From: JBMORL01 sp049322335
GTDB taxonomy: Bacteria; Bacteroidota; Bacteroidia; Flavobacteriales_D; UBA2798
Direction: 5' to 3'
Assembly: GCA_049322335.1 (NCBI GenBank)
Contig: JBMORL010000016.1
Coordinates: forward strand, 1 to 29,644
Length of the DNA stretch: 29,644 nucleotides
Position 1 is the first letter of the stretch, and every line of letters begins with the position of its first letter. This document shows positions 1 to 7,695 of the stretch, piece by piece. Under the pieces are notes generated by a model that was not told the DNA's origin, made no database searches, and saw nothing but the letters and a program-made list of their open reading frames with translations. Position numbers and translations under genes: made by a program.

Positions 1-126
1 GTAGAACGCCTGCACCTTACCGCCCGTAACGGACTAAAAATGCTCAACCGGAAAACACTTTCATTTGTAAGAAAACCCGAAACTTTGCTGGCTTGTTTGC
101 GGTTGTTGTTTTGGGGTGTTGTGTGA
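1..126 (+). CDS. IS1-family transposase, C-terminal end (5' end outside window)
   Basis: The frame is open from base 1 to a TGA at 124-126 and gives 41 residues. The stretch N-R-K-T-L-S-F followed by a hydrophobic tail ending F-W-G resembles the C-terminus of the DDE (InsB) part of IS1-family transposases, in which an R-K-T-x-x-F motif precedes the last helix. The catalytic part lies outside the window. No right-hand terminal inverted repeat could be matched in the next 200 bases. The other end of the window carries the N-terminal part of a transposase of the same family, so both may be copies of one element. The family call rests on a short tail and is moderately sure. Confidence 0.6.
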   Translation, partial: VERLHLTARNGLKMLNRKTLSFVRKPETLLACLRLLFWGVV

Positions 127-531
127 AATCCGGGAAGAGATCAAATCAAAGTGGCTCAAAATTTTTCTTCTTTAAAAGGAAAAAGCAGGAAAATAAATAT
201 CTTTACTTAGCTGGATGAGTAGGTATTACAAGCACTATAAAGTGTATGTATATATGTATGTAAGTAGGTTATTTTATTTTTAATTGTTTGAAATTCAAAT
301 GATTAAATTTATTATTGTCTACCCCGCTGGGGCAATAATCGCAAATGAAGTTAATTGGTTAAAAACGTTTGGCACCTCTGGTACCGGATAATTAATTGAT
401 AACAGAAAACCGCCATTACTCCCGCCCACTAAAAAATTCAAAAAAAAAAAGAAATCGGTGCCAGCGGCACCCAATGTTTTTAACTTTTACAGAACTAAAT
501 TGTGGATTGCCCCAGCGGGGCAAAACGTTAT
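127..531. other. Gene-free stretch after the IS end
   Basis: I see no credible coding region here. The stretch is AT-rich and holds a short GTAT-type microsatellite near 244-264, a run of ten or more A near 440-450, and four small palindromes that are listed separately. A 73-codon open frame beginning at 396 runs through the palindromes and into the opposite-strand LRR gene and looks spurious. Confidence 0.6.
311..523. repeat. Cluster of four short palindromes, three with an AGC/GCT loop
   Basis: At 322-332 CCCC-GCT-GGGG is flanked by ATTATTG (311-317) and CAATAAT (333-339), making a longer hairpin with a TCTA bulge. At 371-385 GGCACC-TCT-GGTACC is an imperfect copy with one mismatched pair. 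At 457-471 GGTGCC-AGC-GGCACC is perfect. At 507-523 TTGCCCC-AGC-GGGGCAA is perfect with a 7-bp stem. The words AAACGTT(T) and AAAACGTT also recur beside two of them (364-370 and 522-529). A shared loop with different stems points to one family of REP-like palindromes, not to separate terminators. None has a T-tract, so intrinsic termination is unlikely. Confidence 0.6.
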
Positions 532-1125
532 TTAATTCCCGCAATTACAACTGGCCGAAAAATGAATTTTTGTATTGGGGAAAAGAGAGGAAATATAATC
601 CTGCTCTTTTTGATTGAGCTGTATATTCCGCAGGTCGAGCTCTTTCAGGTTTTTCATATTGCTTAATTCTTTCGGAAAATCAGAAAGATTATTGCTCCAC
701 AGATCCATGTATTCGAGTTTATCCAGCTGGCCGAATGTATAGGGGATGCCTTCAATTTCATTCTGGTTGGCGATAAACACGCGGAGGAATTTCAGTTCAC
801 CGATCTCCTGCGGCAATTGGGTGAGGTGGTTTTTGGAGAGATTCAATACCTGGAGTTGGGTAAGCTGGCCGATCTCTGCCGGAATTTCTTTTATTTTGTT
901 TTTGCTGAGGTCGAGTGAACGCAGATTTTTAAACTGCAAAATCTCTTTTGGGAATTCCGTAAGTTTCATTTTGGTAAGCCGCAGTTTATACACTTTATCG
1001 GGATTCCGTAAAGCCGATTCAAGGGAAGTATAGGTGCGCGCGGTATCGGCAACAGTTGTGTCTTCCTGCGCAAATGCGGGAAGTGTTAGTGTTAAAAACA
1101 AAGCATATAAAAAATATTTCTTCAC
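532..1125 (-). CDS. Secreted leucine-rich repeat protein
   Basis: 197 residues. The N-terminus is a signal peptide (M-K-K, hydrophobic core, cleavage near A-F-A-Q at about residue 20), so the protein is exported. From about residue 65 to 180 there are five leucine-rich repeats of 23 residues with the L-x-x-L-x-L-S-x-N-x-I/L-x-x-I/L-P pattern, closest to the SDS22/Shoc2-like class. Such repeats form a curved protein-binding surface; the partner is unknown. The C-terminus has a C-N-C pair. The start codon overlaps the last base of ribF, so the two are probably co-transcribed and coupled, although no functional link to flavin synthesis is evident. Confidence 0.85.
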   Translation of the reverse strand: MKKYFLYALFLTLTLPAFAQEDTTVADTARTYTSLESALRNPDKVYKLRLTKMKLTEFPKEILQFKNLRSLDLSKNKIKEIPAEIGQLTQLQVLNLSKNHLTQLPQEIGELKFLRVFIANQNEIEGIPYTFGQLDKLEYMDLWSNNLSDFPKELSNMKNLKELDLRNIQLNQKEQDYISSLFPNTKIHFSASCNCGN

Positions 1126-2090
1126 TATGCCAGTAGTTTTTTTGCCTGCTCTTTGTCTTTTTCCAGTTGCTTTCTGAGTTGTTCTACGTTATCGAACTTT
1201 ACTTCGTTGCGAATTTTATTAATAAACTCAATATGCAGAATTTCATTGTAAAGTTCGTTACTGAAATCAAAAATATTTACTTCAATGGTGCGTTTTCCTT
1301 CAGGTTCGCTTACCGTGGGGCGCAGGCCGATATTGAGCATGCCATCAAAAAACCCGCTTTTTGTTTTCACTTTTACGGCATAAACTCCATCAGCAGGAAT
1401 CAGTTTCTGTGCATCCATTACCTGTATATTGGCAGTAGGGAATCCAATTTCCCTGCCAACTTTTTGCCCGCTTACTACCAGTCCGCTTAAATGATAGCGG
1501 TAACCCAGGTAAGTATTGGCGGCATAAACATCCCCTTGTTGCAGGGCCGTGCGTATTTTGGTAGAACTAACTTTTATATCATCTACCTCCTGTGCAGGAA
1601 TTTCTTCCACTTCAAATCCGTAAAGTGGCGCCAGCTCTTTCAGATTGGCAATAGAACCCTCACGGTTTCTGCCAAAATGATGATCGTAACCGATTACCAG
1701 TTTGGAAATATGCAGTTTGTTTACAAGAATGTCGCGCACATACTCAACGGCACTGAGGCGGGAAAACTCTTTGGTGAAAGGAAAAATCACCAGGTGGTCG
1801 ATACCGGCTTCTTCCAGCAAAGCAATCTTTTCACTTTGTGTATTGAGCATTTTGATATTGGTATCATCGGGGAAAAGTACCGTGCGGGGATGGGGAGAAA
1901 AAGTAAACAATACGGTTTCACCATCATTTTTTTCAGCTATTTCCTTTAACCGCGAAATGATTTTTTTATGCCCAAGATGAACACCGTCAAATGTCCCCGT
2001 AGTGATAACGGGATTTTTTACATTTTTCCAGGAATCGAGATGCGTGCAGACTTTCAATTTCTTTCCATTCACCCGATAAAGGTAAACCAA
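1125..2090 (-). CDS. ribF: Bifunctional riboflavin kinase / FAD synthetase
   Basis: Phosphorylates riboflavin to FMN and adenylates FMN to FAD in the cytoplasm. The N-terminal half is the nucleotidyltransferase domain: T-G-T-F-D-G-V-H-L-G-H near residue 31, the P-H-P-R-T-V segment, and Y-D-H-H-F-G-R-N-R-E-G in the middle. The C-terminal half is the flavokinase domain, with G-R-E-I-G-F-P-T-A-N and N-I-G-L-R-P-T. The length of 321 residues is usual for the family. The first 12 residues before K-V-C-T are not typical, so the true start could be slightly downstream, but no better in-frame ATG is seen. It lies 20 bases after the histidine kinase gene and overlaps the LRR gene by one base. Confidence 0.95.
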   Translation of the reverse strand: MVYLYRVNGKKLKVCTHLDSWKNVKNPVITTGTFDGVHLGHKKIISRLKEIAEKNDGETVLFTFSPHPRTVLFPDDTNIKMLNTQSEKIALLEEAGIDHLVIFPFTKEFSRLSAVEYVRDILVNKLHISKLVIGYDHHFGRNREGSIANLKELAPLYGFEVEEIPAQEVDDIKVSSTKIRTALQQGDVYAANTYLGYRYHLSGLVVSGQKVGREIGFPTANIQVMDAQKLIPADGVYAVKVKTKSGFFDGMLNIGLRPTVSEPEGKRTIEVNIFDFSNELYNEILHIEFINKIRNEVKFDNVEQLRKQLEKDKEQAKKLLA

Positions 2091-2110
2091 AAAAACAAAC
2101 CATGAAAAGG

Positions 2111-3544
2111 TTAATGTGAGGGGATAGAGATCATAAAACGGGTTCCGATACCGGGGGCGGTATCAATTTCCATGCTGCCATGAATGTCATCTATGCGTTT
2201 TCGGATGCCCGCTAATCCAATTCCTCCCCCCTGTTGAAGAATTTCGGGTGGTATTCCTTTTCCGTCATCCCTTGTCTGGATAAAAATGGATTTTTCATCA
2301 GTGGTGATGGCGATATTGAGATAACCGGCAAAAGCATGTTTGATGGTGTTATGTATAATTTCCTGCAAAACCCTGTACATCGCCATTTCTTTTTCTTTTG
2401 AAAATCGCTGCGAGCAGAATGATTCGCTGATGTGCAGGCGAATTTTTACATTGTCCTGTATATGCGGAATATTGCGGATCATTTCCCTGAGGGCCGGAAC
2501 CAATCCTCCTTCCATCAGGTTTTTAGGTTGAAGATTATGGCTGATAGCACGGCATTCTTTGATAGACCGCTGGGTAAGTTCTTTTACGGTTTCAAATATT
2601 TTCCGGGTTTCATTATTTTGTGTGCCAAGGTGTTCTTCGAGTGACAAAACAAACATGTTTAAAGAAGCCAGTACCTGTCCCAGCCCATCATGCAAATCAT
2701 AGGAAATTCTCGACCGTTCGTTTTCCTGCGTTTCAATGATGGCCATTATTTTCTCACGGTGTGCGTGTATACGTTCTTCTTCGGCTCTTTTTCTTTCGGT
2801 AATGAGTTTGGCGGTGAGGATAACCTCTTGCACCTCACCTTCACGTATTACGGGAATCAGAGACACTTCATACCAGTTTTCTGATTCATCTTTCACTTCA
2901 AATTGTTCAACTCCTTTTCCCGAAACAACATTTCTGAATTTTTTTCTGAAAACAAAAGCAGAATCCAGGTGCAAAAATTCAATTCCCGGGTGGCCGGTGA
3001 TGGATTCAACGCTGATGTCTTTTTTGATAAAATATCCCGGAACCCGGTTGAGCATTAAAATTTTTCCTTCTTTATTCAGCACCGAAATAATATCATCCGA
3101 CTCTGCAAGCAAAGCATTCCATAATTCATTCGAACGGAGCAATTGTTTTTTCAGCCCGAAATTTTCTGTAATGTCGCGGATAACGGTGAGAACATATAAT
3201 TCTCCTTCAATATAAATCGGGCTCAGGCAGATATCCACAGGAAACAACGAACCGTTTTTTTTGCAGGCAAATAAATCAATGCCGCGTTTTCCCATTTGTC
3301 TTTTTTGCGGTTGTTTGTAAAACGCCATCCGGTCGCGCACATGTTGTGCCGATTTTTTCTGCGACATCAGGATTTCAACCGGCTTTCCGAATAATTCTTC
3401 CCGCGAATAACCAAACATTTCTTCCATCATCGGGTTGAAATTTACAATACTGCCATTAGCGTTTACTATTACACATCCGTCAGGCAGGTTTTCATACAAT
3501 ACCTTGAAAACAGAAAGTTGAAATACGTTCGGCTCTTTGTTCAT
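2111..3544 (-). CDS. PAS-domain sensor histidine kinase (NarX/HisKA_3 type), soluble
   Basis: 477 residues without a membrane segment, hence a cytoplasmic sensor. Residues 15-130 form a PAS/PAC domain (M-F-G-Y-S-R-E-E-L near 43; V-I-R-D-I-T-E at 121-127). A second, more divergent PAS follows at about 140-250. The HisKA_3 dimerisation segment carries the phospho-acceptor H285 in D-L-H-D-G-L-G. The ATPase domain has an N-box around N399 (E-I-I-H-N-T), D-D-G-K-G-I (G1) and G-G-G-I-G-L-A-G-I (G2). No response regulator is in the window, so its partner is elsewhere. It follows the FNR-like gene by 18 bases, suggesting a shared operon and perhaps a redox signal; no haem- or cluster-binding motif is evident in the PAS domains. 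Confidence 0.9.
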   Translation of the reverse strand: MNKEPNVFQLSVFKVLYENLPDGCVIVNANGSIVNFNPMMEEMFGYSREELFGKPVEILMSQKKSAQHVRDRMAFYKQPQKRQMGKRGIDLFACKKNGSLFPVDICLSPIYIEGELYVLTVIRDITENFGLKKQLLRSNELWNALLAESDDIISVLNKEGKILMLNRVPGYFIKKDISVESITGHPGIEFLHLDSAFVFRKKFRNVVSGKGVEQFEVKDESENWYEVSLIPVIREGEVQEVILTAKLITERKRAEEERIHAHREKIMAIIETQENERSRISYDLHDGLGQVLASLNMFVLSLEEHLGTQNNETRKIFETVKELTQRSIKECRAISHNLQPKNLMEGGLVPALREMIRNIPHIQDNVKIRLHISESFCSQRFSKEKEMAMYRVLQEIIHNTIKHAFAGYLNIAITTDEKSIFIQTRDDGKGIPPEILQQGGGIGLAGIRKRIDDIHGSMEIDTAPGIGTRFMISIPSH

Positions 3545-3562
3545 TTCCCCGGTGGCGTTGGG

Positions 3563-4270
3563 TTATTTTTTTCCGTTAAGCTTTTCTTTCAGGATAATTT
3601 CTTCGAGTTTGTGAATGGACTTCACTTCTATGGTTTTTTTACTCCATTTGAGAATTTGTGCCAGTTCAAGTTTTTTCTTAAGACGCTGCAATGTTTCACG
3701 TTGCAGGTTGGCCAATTCGGCCCATTCTTTTATGGTAAGGGATAATTCCAGCTCATTTTTTGAATTCAATCCGAACTGATGAATAATCTCCTTCAGCAAT
3801 CCGCAAAAACGCACCACCGATTTCTTGCTGGACATATAACCGATAAGAATTTCGGTATTTCTTTTTTTCTTCAGCAACTGGCTCAACAGGCGCATAGAAA
3901 ATTCATTGTCGCATTGCTGGAGAATTTTTTTAAAATTGTCCATAGCAATAAAACAACCCCGGGTTTCTTCCAGGGCAGCAATGTTAAGGTGACCAATGCC
4001 GTCTTTTTCTATCTGGCAACATCCCACCACATCACCCGGCCCCGCAAAACCCACCAGCACATTTCCTTCGGGCGACTGGCTCATGACTTTCAGCTTTCCG
4101 CTTTTTACACAAAAGATTCCATGATAAGGTTGGCCTGCCCTGATAATCACCTCCCCTTTAAAATATACCGGAACCAGTTTGTTCTCCAAAACCTGTCTCG
4201 CCTTTTCCGTAAATATGCACAAAGCACCCGCCTCACAATCTTTACATTTCACAGCATTATTTTTCACCAA
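3563..4270 (-). CDS. FNR-type Crp/Fnr transcription regulator with candidate Fe-S cysteines
   Basis: 235 residues. The N-terminus has C9-x2-C12-x5-C18, the spacing of the cluster ligands C20, C23 and C29 of E. coli FNR. A fourth cysteine, C106 in L-E-E-T-R-G-C, falls where FNR has C122 (L-E-T-x-x-x-C). A cyclic-nucleotide-binding-type beta roll spans about 25-115, a long dimerisation helix about 120-160, and a winged helix follows. The recognition helix reads R191-E192-T-L-Q-R196, which matches CRP (R180-E181-T-V-G-R185) more than FNR (V-E-T-I-S-R). It is inferred to be an oxygen- or NO-responsive regulator. First gene of a minus-strand operon with the kinase, ribF and the LRR gene. Cluster binding is inferred from spacing only. 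Confidence 0.88.
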   Translation of the reverse strand: MVKNNAVKCKDCEAGALCIFTEKARQVLENKLVPVYFKGEVIIRAGQPYHGIFCVKSGKLKVMSQSPEGNVLVGFAGPGDVVGCCQIEKDGIGHLNIAALEETRGCFIAMDNFKKILQQCDNEFSMRLLSQLLKKKRNTEILIGYMSSKKSVVRFCGLLKEIIHQFGLNSKNELELSLTIKEWAELANLQRETLQRLKKKLELAQILKWSKKTIEVKSIHKLEEIILKEKLNGKK

Positions 4271-4296
4271 AAAAACTCAAACTTTTAGAGGAATGT

Positions 4297-4312
4297 TGTG
4301 ACATGAATCACC
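4297..4312. promoter_or_regulatory. CRP/FNR-type operator upstream of the FNR-like gene
   Basis: TGTGA-CATGAA-TCACC is the CRP-type palindrome TGTGA-N6-TCACA with one mismatch in the outermost base. It lies 26 bases from the start codon of the regulator, in its promoter. It fits the CRP-like R-E-x-x-x-R recognition helix of that protein, so autoregulation is inferred. A site this close to the gene would more probably repress than activate. It is the only full match I found in the window. Confidence 0.55.
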
Positions 4313-4493
4313 CAAAAAATGACTTTTGTTAGTTTCTCTTTGAGTGAAAAACAATATATTCCGTTTTTAGACCGGTATTTCATTTTTTTCTTCCGGCCAT
4401 AGATTAGTCACGATAAATTTTATACCTGATCATCGTTTTTTGTGAGGTGGCTTTCATTGTAGAATTCATTTGAAAAATAAAATATTCTGCGCC

Positions 4494-4522
4494 TTTGTTT
4501 TATTCAAAAATTAATACATTTG
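4494..4522 (+). promoter_or_regulatory. atpD promoter (Bacteroidota type)
   Basis: TTTG at 4494-4497, a 17-base spacer, and a perfect TAnnTTTG -7 element TACATTTG at 4515-4522. Transcription would begin near 4528, about 25 bases before the atpD ATG. The arrangement matches the Flavobacterium consensus TTG-N17-23-TAnnTTTG. Confidence 0.7.
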
Positions 4523-4553
4523 CGCCCGAATAAAGCGACTAAAAAACAAAACA

Positions 4554-6068
4554 ATGGCAAACCAGGTTTCAGGAAAAATTTCACAGGTAATCGGCCCCGT
4601 GGTCGATATCAGTTTTGATAACGGGGTAAAACTCCCCAACATTCTCGATTCCATCGAAGTAACAAAAGATAATGGCCAACTGGTAATCCTCGAAGTTCAG
4701 CAACATACCGGTGAAGATACCGTTCGCTGCATTTCCATGGACTCTACTGACGGTTTCCGCAGGGGGATGAAAGCCATTTCTACCGGGGCGCCCATTACCA
4801 TGCCCACCGGTGATGCCATTAAAGGCCGCCTTTTCAATGTAGTAGGTGATGCCATTGACGGAATTGCGCAGGTAAGCAAGGCCGGGGGATACTCCATTCA
4901 CCGCTCTGCCCCCCGTTTTGAAGACCTTTCCACAGCTACCGAAGTCCTTTTTACCGGTATTAAAGTCATCGATCTTATCGAACCTTATGCCAAAGGAGGG
5001 AAAATAGGCCTTTTTGGTGGTGCAGGAGTGGGAAAAACAGTACTTATCCAGGAATTGATCAATAACATTGCCAAGGGATATGACGGATATTCGGTATTTG
5101 CCGGGGTAGGAGAAAGAACGCGCGAAGGAAACGACCTTTTGAGGGAAATGATCGAAGCCGGAATTGTTAAATACGGTGATGGATTTATGGATTCCCTTCA
5201 CCACGGTGGCTGGGATCTCAGTAAAGTTTCTGCTGAAACATTAAAAGAATCAAAAGCTACATTCGTATTCGGACAAATGAATGAACCTCCCGGAGCACGT
5301 GCGCGTGTGGCACTTTCAGGGCTCACCATGGCTGAATATTTCCGTGACGGGGATGAAAAAAGCGGGGGACGCGATATCCTTTTCTTCATTGATAACATTT
5401 TCCGTTTCACACAGGCAGGATCTGAAGTATCCGCCCTCCTCGGACGTATGCCCTCAGCAGTAGGATACCAGCCTACACTGGCCACCGAAATGGGATTGAT
5501 GCAGGAAAGAATTACTTCCACCAAACGCGGATCCATCACTTCCGTTCAGGCGGTTTATGTGCCTGCTGATGACCTTACCGACCCTGCACCCGCAACAACA
5601 TTTGCACACCTTGATGCTACAACTGTATTGAGCCGTAAGATTGCAGAGCTGGGGATATATCCCGCTGTGGATCCTCTTGATTCTACCTCGCGTATTTTAA
5701 CGCCTGAAGTAGTAGGAGCCGCTCACTACGAATGTGCACAACGTGTAAAAGAAATTCTTCAACGCTATAAAGAATTGCAGGATATCATCGCCATTCTTGG
5801 GATGGATGAATTATCCGAAGAAGATAAAAAAGTGGTTCACCGCGCAAGACGTGTACAGCGTTTCCTTTCGCAGCCTTTCCACGTAGCCGAACAATTCACA
5901 GGGCTAAAAGGCGTAATGGTTCCCATCGAAGAAACCATCAAAGGATTCAACATGATCATTAATGGTGATGTAGACCAGTATCCCGAAGCGGCTTTTAACC
6001 TGAAAGGAACCATTGAAGAAGCTATTGAAACAGGCGAAAAAATGCTGAAAGAAGCAGGAATGAAGTAA
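4554..6068 (+). CDS. atpD: F-type ATP synthase subunit beta
   Basis: Catalytic subunit of the F1 head, which makes ATP from ADP and phosphate as the gamma shaft turns. 504 residues, usual for Bacteroidota. The Walker A P-loop G-G-A-G-V-G-K-T is at 155-162. The Walker B region ends I-L-F-F-I-D-N-I-F-R-F and is followed by the conserved G-S-E-V-S-A-L-L-G-R-M-P-S. The family signature P-A-V-D-P-L-D-S-T-S-R is present. The N-terminal beta barrel and the C-terminal helical bundle are complete. Its own promoter precedes it and atpC follows after two bases. The remaining ATP synthase genes are not here; in Bacteroidota beta and epsilon are often encoded apart from the others. Confidence 0.99.
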   Translation: MANQVSGKISQVIGPVVDISFDNGVKLPNILDSIEVTKDNGQLVILEVQQHTGEDTVRCISMDSTDGFRRGMKAISTGAPITMPTGDAIKGRLFNVVGDAIDGIAQVSKAGGYSIHRSAPRFEDLSTATEVLFTGIKVIDLIEPYAKGGKIGLFGGAGVGKTVLIQELINNIAKGYDGYSVFAGVGERTREGNDLLREMIEAGIVKYGDGFMDSLHHGGWDLSKVSAETLKESKATFVFGQMNEPPGARARVALSGLTMAEYFRDGDEKSGGRDILFFIDNIFRFTQAGSEVSALLGRMPSAVGYQPTLATEMGLMQERITSTKRGSITSVQAVYVPADDLTDPAPATTFAHLDATTVLSRKIAELGIYPAVDPLDSTSRILTPEVVGAAHYECAQRVKEILQRYKELQDIIAILGMDELSEEDKKVVHRARRVQRFLSQPFHVAEQFTGLKGVMVPIEETIKGFNMIINGDVDQYPEAAFNLKGTIEEAIETGEKMLKEAGMK

Positions 6069-6070
6069 AT

Positions 6071-6304
6071 ATGAAGCTCGAAATACTTTCACCCGATAAA
6101 AACCTTTACAAAGGAGAAGCCCGCTCGGTGTTCCTCCCCGGAAAAGACGGCTCGCTGGGCATCCTGGAAAACCACGCCCCGCTTATCACCACGCTAAGAA
6201 AGGGAACCATCCGCATCGAAAACGACAAAGGAACCGAACAGTTTGAGGTAAATGGCGGTGTAGTGGAAGTGCTGAAGAACAAAGTGATCATTTTAGCCGA
6301 ATAA
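6071..6304 (+). CDS. atpC: F-type ATP synthase subunit epsilon (short form)
   Basis: 77 residues covering only the N-terminal beta-sandwich of epsilon: M-K-L-E-I-L-S-P-D at the start, then F-L-P-G-K-D-G-S-L-G-I-L and N-H-A-P-L-I-T. The C-terminal helical hairpin of E. coli epsilon (about 138 residues in total), which can inhibit ATP hydrolysis, is absent. The short form is common in Bacteroidota, so it is not read as a truncation. The gene begins two bases after atpD and is followed by a strong terminator, so the pair is a two-gene operon. The product joins the central stalk to the rotor ring. Confidence 0.96.
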   Translation: MKLEILSPDKNLYKGEARSVFLPGKDGSLGILENHAPLITTLRKGTIRIENDKGTEQFEVNGGVVEVLKNKVIILAE

Positions 6305-6320
6305 AGAATTAAATATTGTC

Positions 6321-6350
6321 AAAAAGTCCTGTTTACGCAGGACTTTTTTT
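6321..6350 (+). terminator. Intrinsic terminator after atpDC
   Basis: Stem AAAAAGTCCTG (6321-6331), loop TTTACG, stem CAGGACTTTTT (6338-6348), continuing into a T run to 6350. It lies 16 bases after the atpC stop codon. Confidence 0.9.
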
Positions 6351-6378
6351 ATTTTTAACCAACCCAAAAATTATTCTT

Positions 6379-7200
6379 ATGAAAAAGATGCTATCGCTTA
6401 TTACTGTTTTTGCACTCGTTTTCGTTTCCTGCGGAGGCGGTAAAAAAGAAGAGCCAAAAAAAGAAAAAGAAGTGGTGCACGACACCGTGGTGGTAACAGA
6501 AGCTCCGCCCAAAGATTCGTTTATGGTTTACGGATTTCTTGAGTTTCCTTCCAAAGACGGGCTGCTTATATCCGCCAACAGTTATGAAATTACCAATTCG
6601 CACCAATACATTTTGCTGTGTCACCAGGCCGGTTACAGCCGCGGAGAATACAAGGAAACCGCCAAAAAATTCAATGAACTCGGATATAACTGCCTGGCTA
6701 TAGACGCACGTTCGGGCGATGAATGTAATGATATGGTAAATGAAACGGCCAAAAGAGCAAAAGCAGCCAAAAAAGGAACAACTTACCTGGATGCAGAACA
6801 GGATATTATCGCAGCCATAGAATACATCTCGGGAAAAACCGGGCAGAAAGTGGTGTTGTGCGGAAGCTCCTATTCCGCTTCCCTTGCTTTGAAAATCGGA
6901 AAAGAAAACGAAAATGTGGAAGCAGTACTGGCTTTTTCTCCCGGAGAATATATGAGAGATGTAAACCTGGCAGAAACCATTAAAGGATTCAACAAACCGG
7001 TTTTCATTACTTCCGCAAAAAGCGAAGTAAAGGATTATGAAGGCATTGCCGCAGCTATTGAATCCACCATAAAAGATATTTTTGTTCCTGCCGAAGAAGG
7101 TATTCACGGATCGAGCGCTTTGTGGGAAGAAACCAAAAACCATACTGAGTATTGGGCGGCCGTTGAAAAATTTCTTGAGAAACTAAAAGCACAATCCTGA
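6379..7200 (+). CDS. Lipoprotein with alpha/beta-hydrolase fold
   Basis: The ATG at 6379 is preferred because it follows the atpC terminator and gives a clean lipoprotein signal: M-K-K, hydrophobic core, lipobox V-F-V-S-C, then G-G-G. An earlier in-frame start would lie inside the terminator. The product has 273 residues. A Lys/Glu-rich linker leads to a globular domain with L-C-H-Q-A-G-Y-S-R-G-E near the front, V-L-C-G-S-S-Y-S-A-S (a G-x-S-x-S nucleophile elbow) and a late E-G-I-H-G-S-S that could supply the histidine. This fits a dienelactone-hydrolase-like or BAAT-like enzyme anchored in the envelope. The substrate is unknown. The next gene follows after 7 bases. Confidence 0.75.
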   Translation: MKKMLSLITVFALVFVSCGGGKKEEPKKEKEVVHDTVVVTEAPPKDSFMVYGFLEFPSKDGLLISANSYEITNSHQYILLCHQAGYSRGEYKETAKKFNELGYNCLAIDARSGDECNDMVNETAKRAKAAKKGTTYLDAEQDIIAAIEYISGKTGQKVVLCGSSYSASLALKIGKENENVEAVLAFSPGEYMRDVNLAETIKGFNKPVFITSAKSEVKDYEGIAAAIESTIKDIFVPAEEGIHGSSALWEETKNHTEYWAAVEKFLEKLKAQS

Positions 7201-7207
7201 TTTTCCA

Positions 7208-7693
7208 TTGGGGAAAAAAATATTCCTCGCAGCAGTAATTCTTTCAGTAGCCGCCATAGTTACTTTTTATCGCTATGGCACACTGGTGGCGCATTATAGA
7301 ATTGTTCCTCCTGCGGAAAGTCCGCTGATGCCACAATATGTAATAGAGGATGTTTACCGGGAACAGGCAGCGTTTTTTACCCTTTCAGCTGCTGTTATAG
7401 GTTTCGTTTATTTTTTATCGCACCTGGCACTTTATTTTTTTGCCCTGCGAAAAAGCTGGGTAAATAATTCTGCCGCATTGGTTTTTTGTATAGCTATTGC
7501 GTTGTTGTTTTGTGTATGGAACGGTATAATGTTTTTATCGCCCCGGCACATTTCATTCGATGAGGTATATGTAGCCTGGGTGGCGGTGGCAATGATTTTT
7601 ATGATGATGAACTATATTTTTTATAACCGCACTCTGCGAAAAAGAAAAGGAAAATACAATCCTGATGTGCTCGATAGCGAAATGGAAGAATAA
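7208..7693 (+). CDS. Small membrane protein, four predicted transmembrane helices
   Basis: 161 residues from a TTG start at 7208. The start is chosen because the first hydrophobic helix would be lost if the first internal ATG (near 7327) were used. Helices lie at about residues 5-22, 55-80, 87-108 and 120-138. The C-terminus is basic and then acidic and probably cytoplasmic. I recognise no family and no catalytic motif. It sits 7 bases after the lipoprotein hydrolase gene and is probably co-transcribed with it. Its stop codon is only two bases from the end of the convergent tsaB, with no visible terminator between them. Confidence 0.7.
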   Translation: MGKKIFLAAVILSVAAIVTFYRYGTLVAHYRIVPPAESPLMPQYVIEDVYREQAAFFTLSAAVIGFVYFLSHLALYFFALRKSWVNNSAALVFCIAIALLFCVWNGIMFLSPRHISFDEVYVAWVAVAMIFMMMNYIFYNRTLRKRKGKYNPDVLDSEMEE

Positions 7694-7695
7694 AA

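Noticed and set aside
244..264. GTAT microsatellite as a phase-variation tract
   Set aside because: The repeat is short and imperfect and lies in no gene or recognisable promoter.
396..617. 73-codon plus-strand open frame in the palindrome-rich stretch
   Set aside because: It runs through the palindromes and into the opposite-strand LRR gene, has poly-Lys from an A tract, and shows no protein-like pattern.
6316..6378. Earlier start for the lipoprotein gene
   Set aside because: This start lies in the atpC terminator hairpin, and its 21 extra residues would bury the lipoprotein signal peptide.
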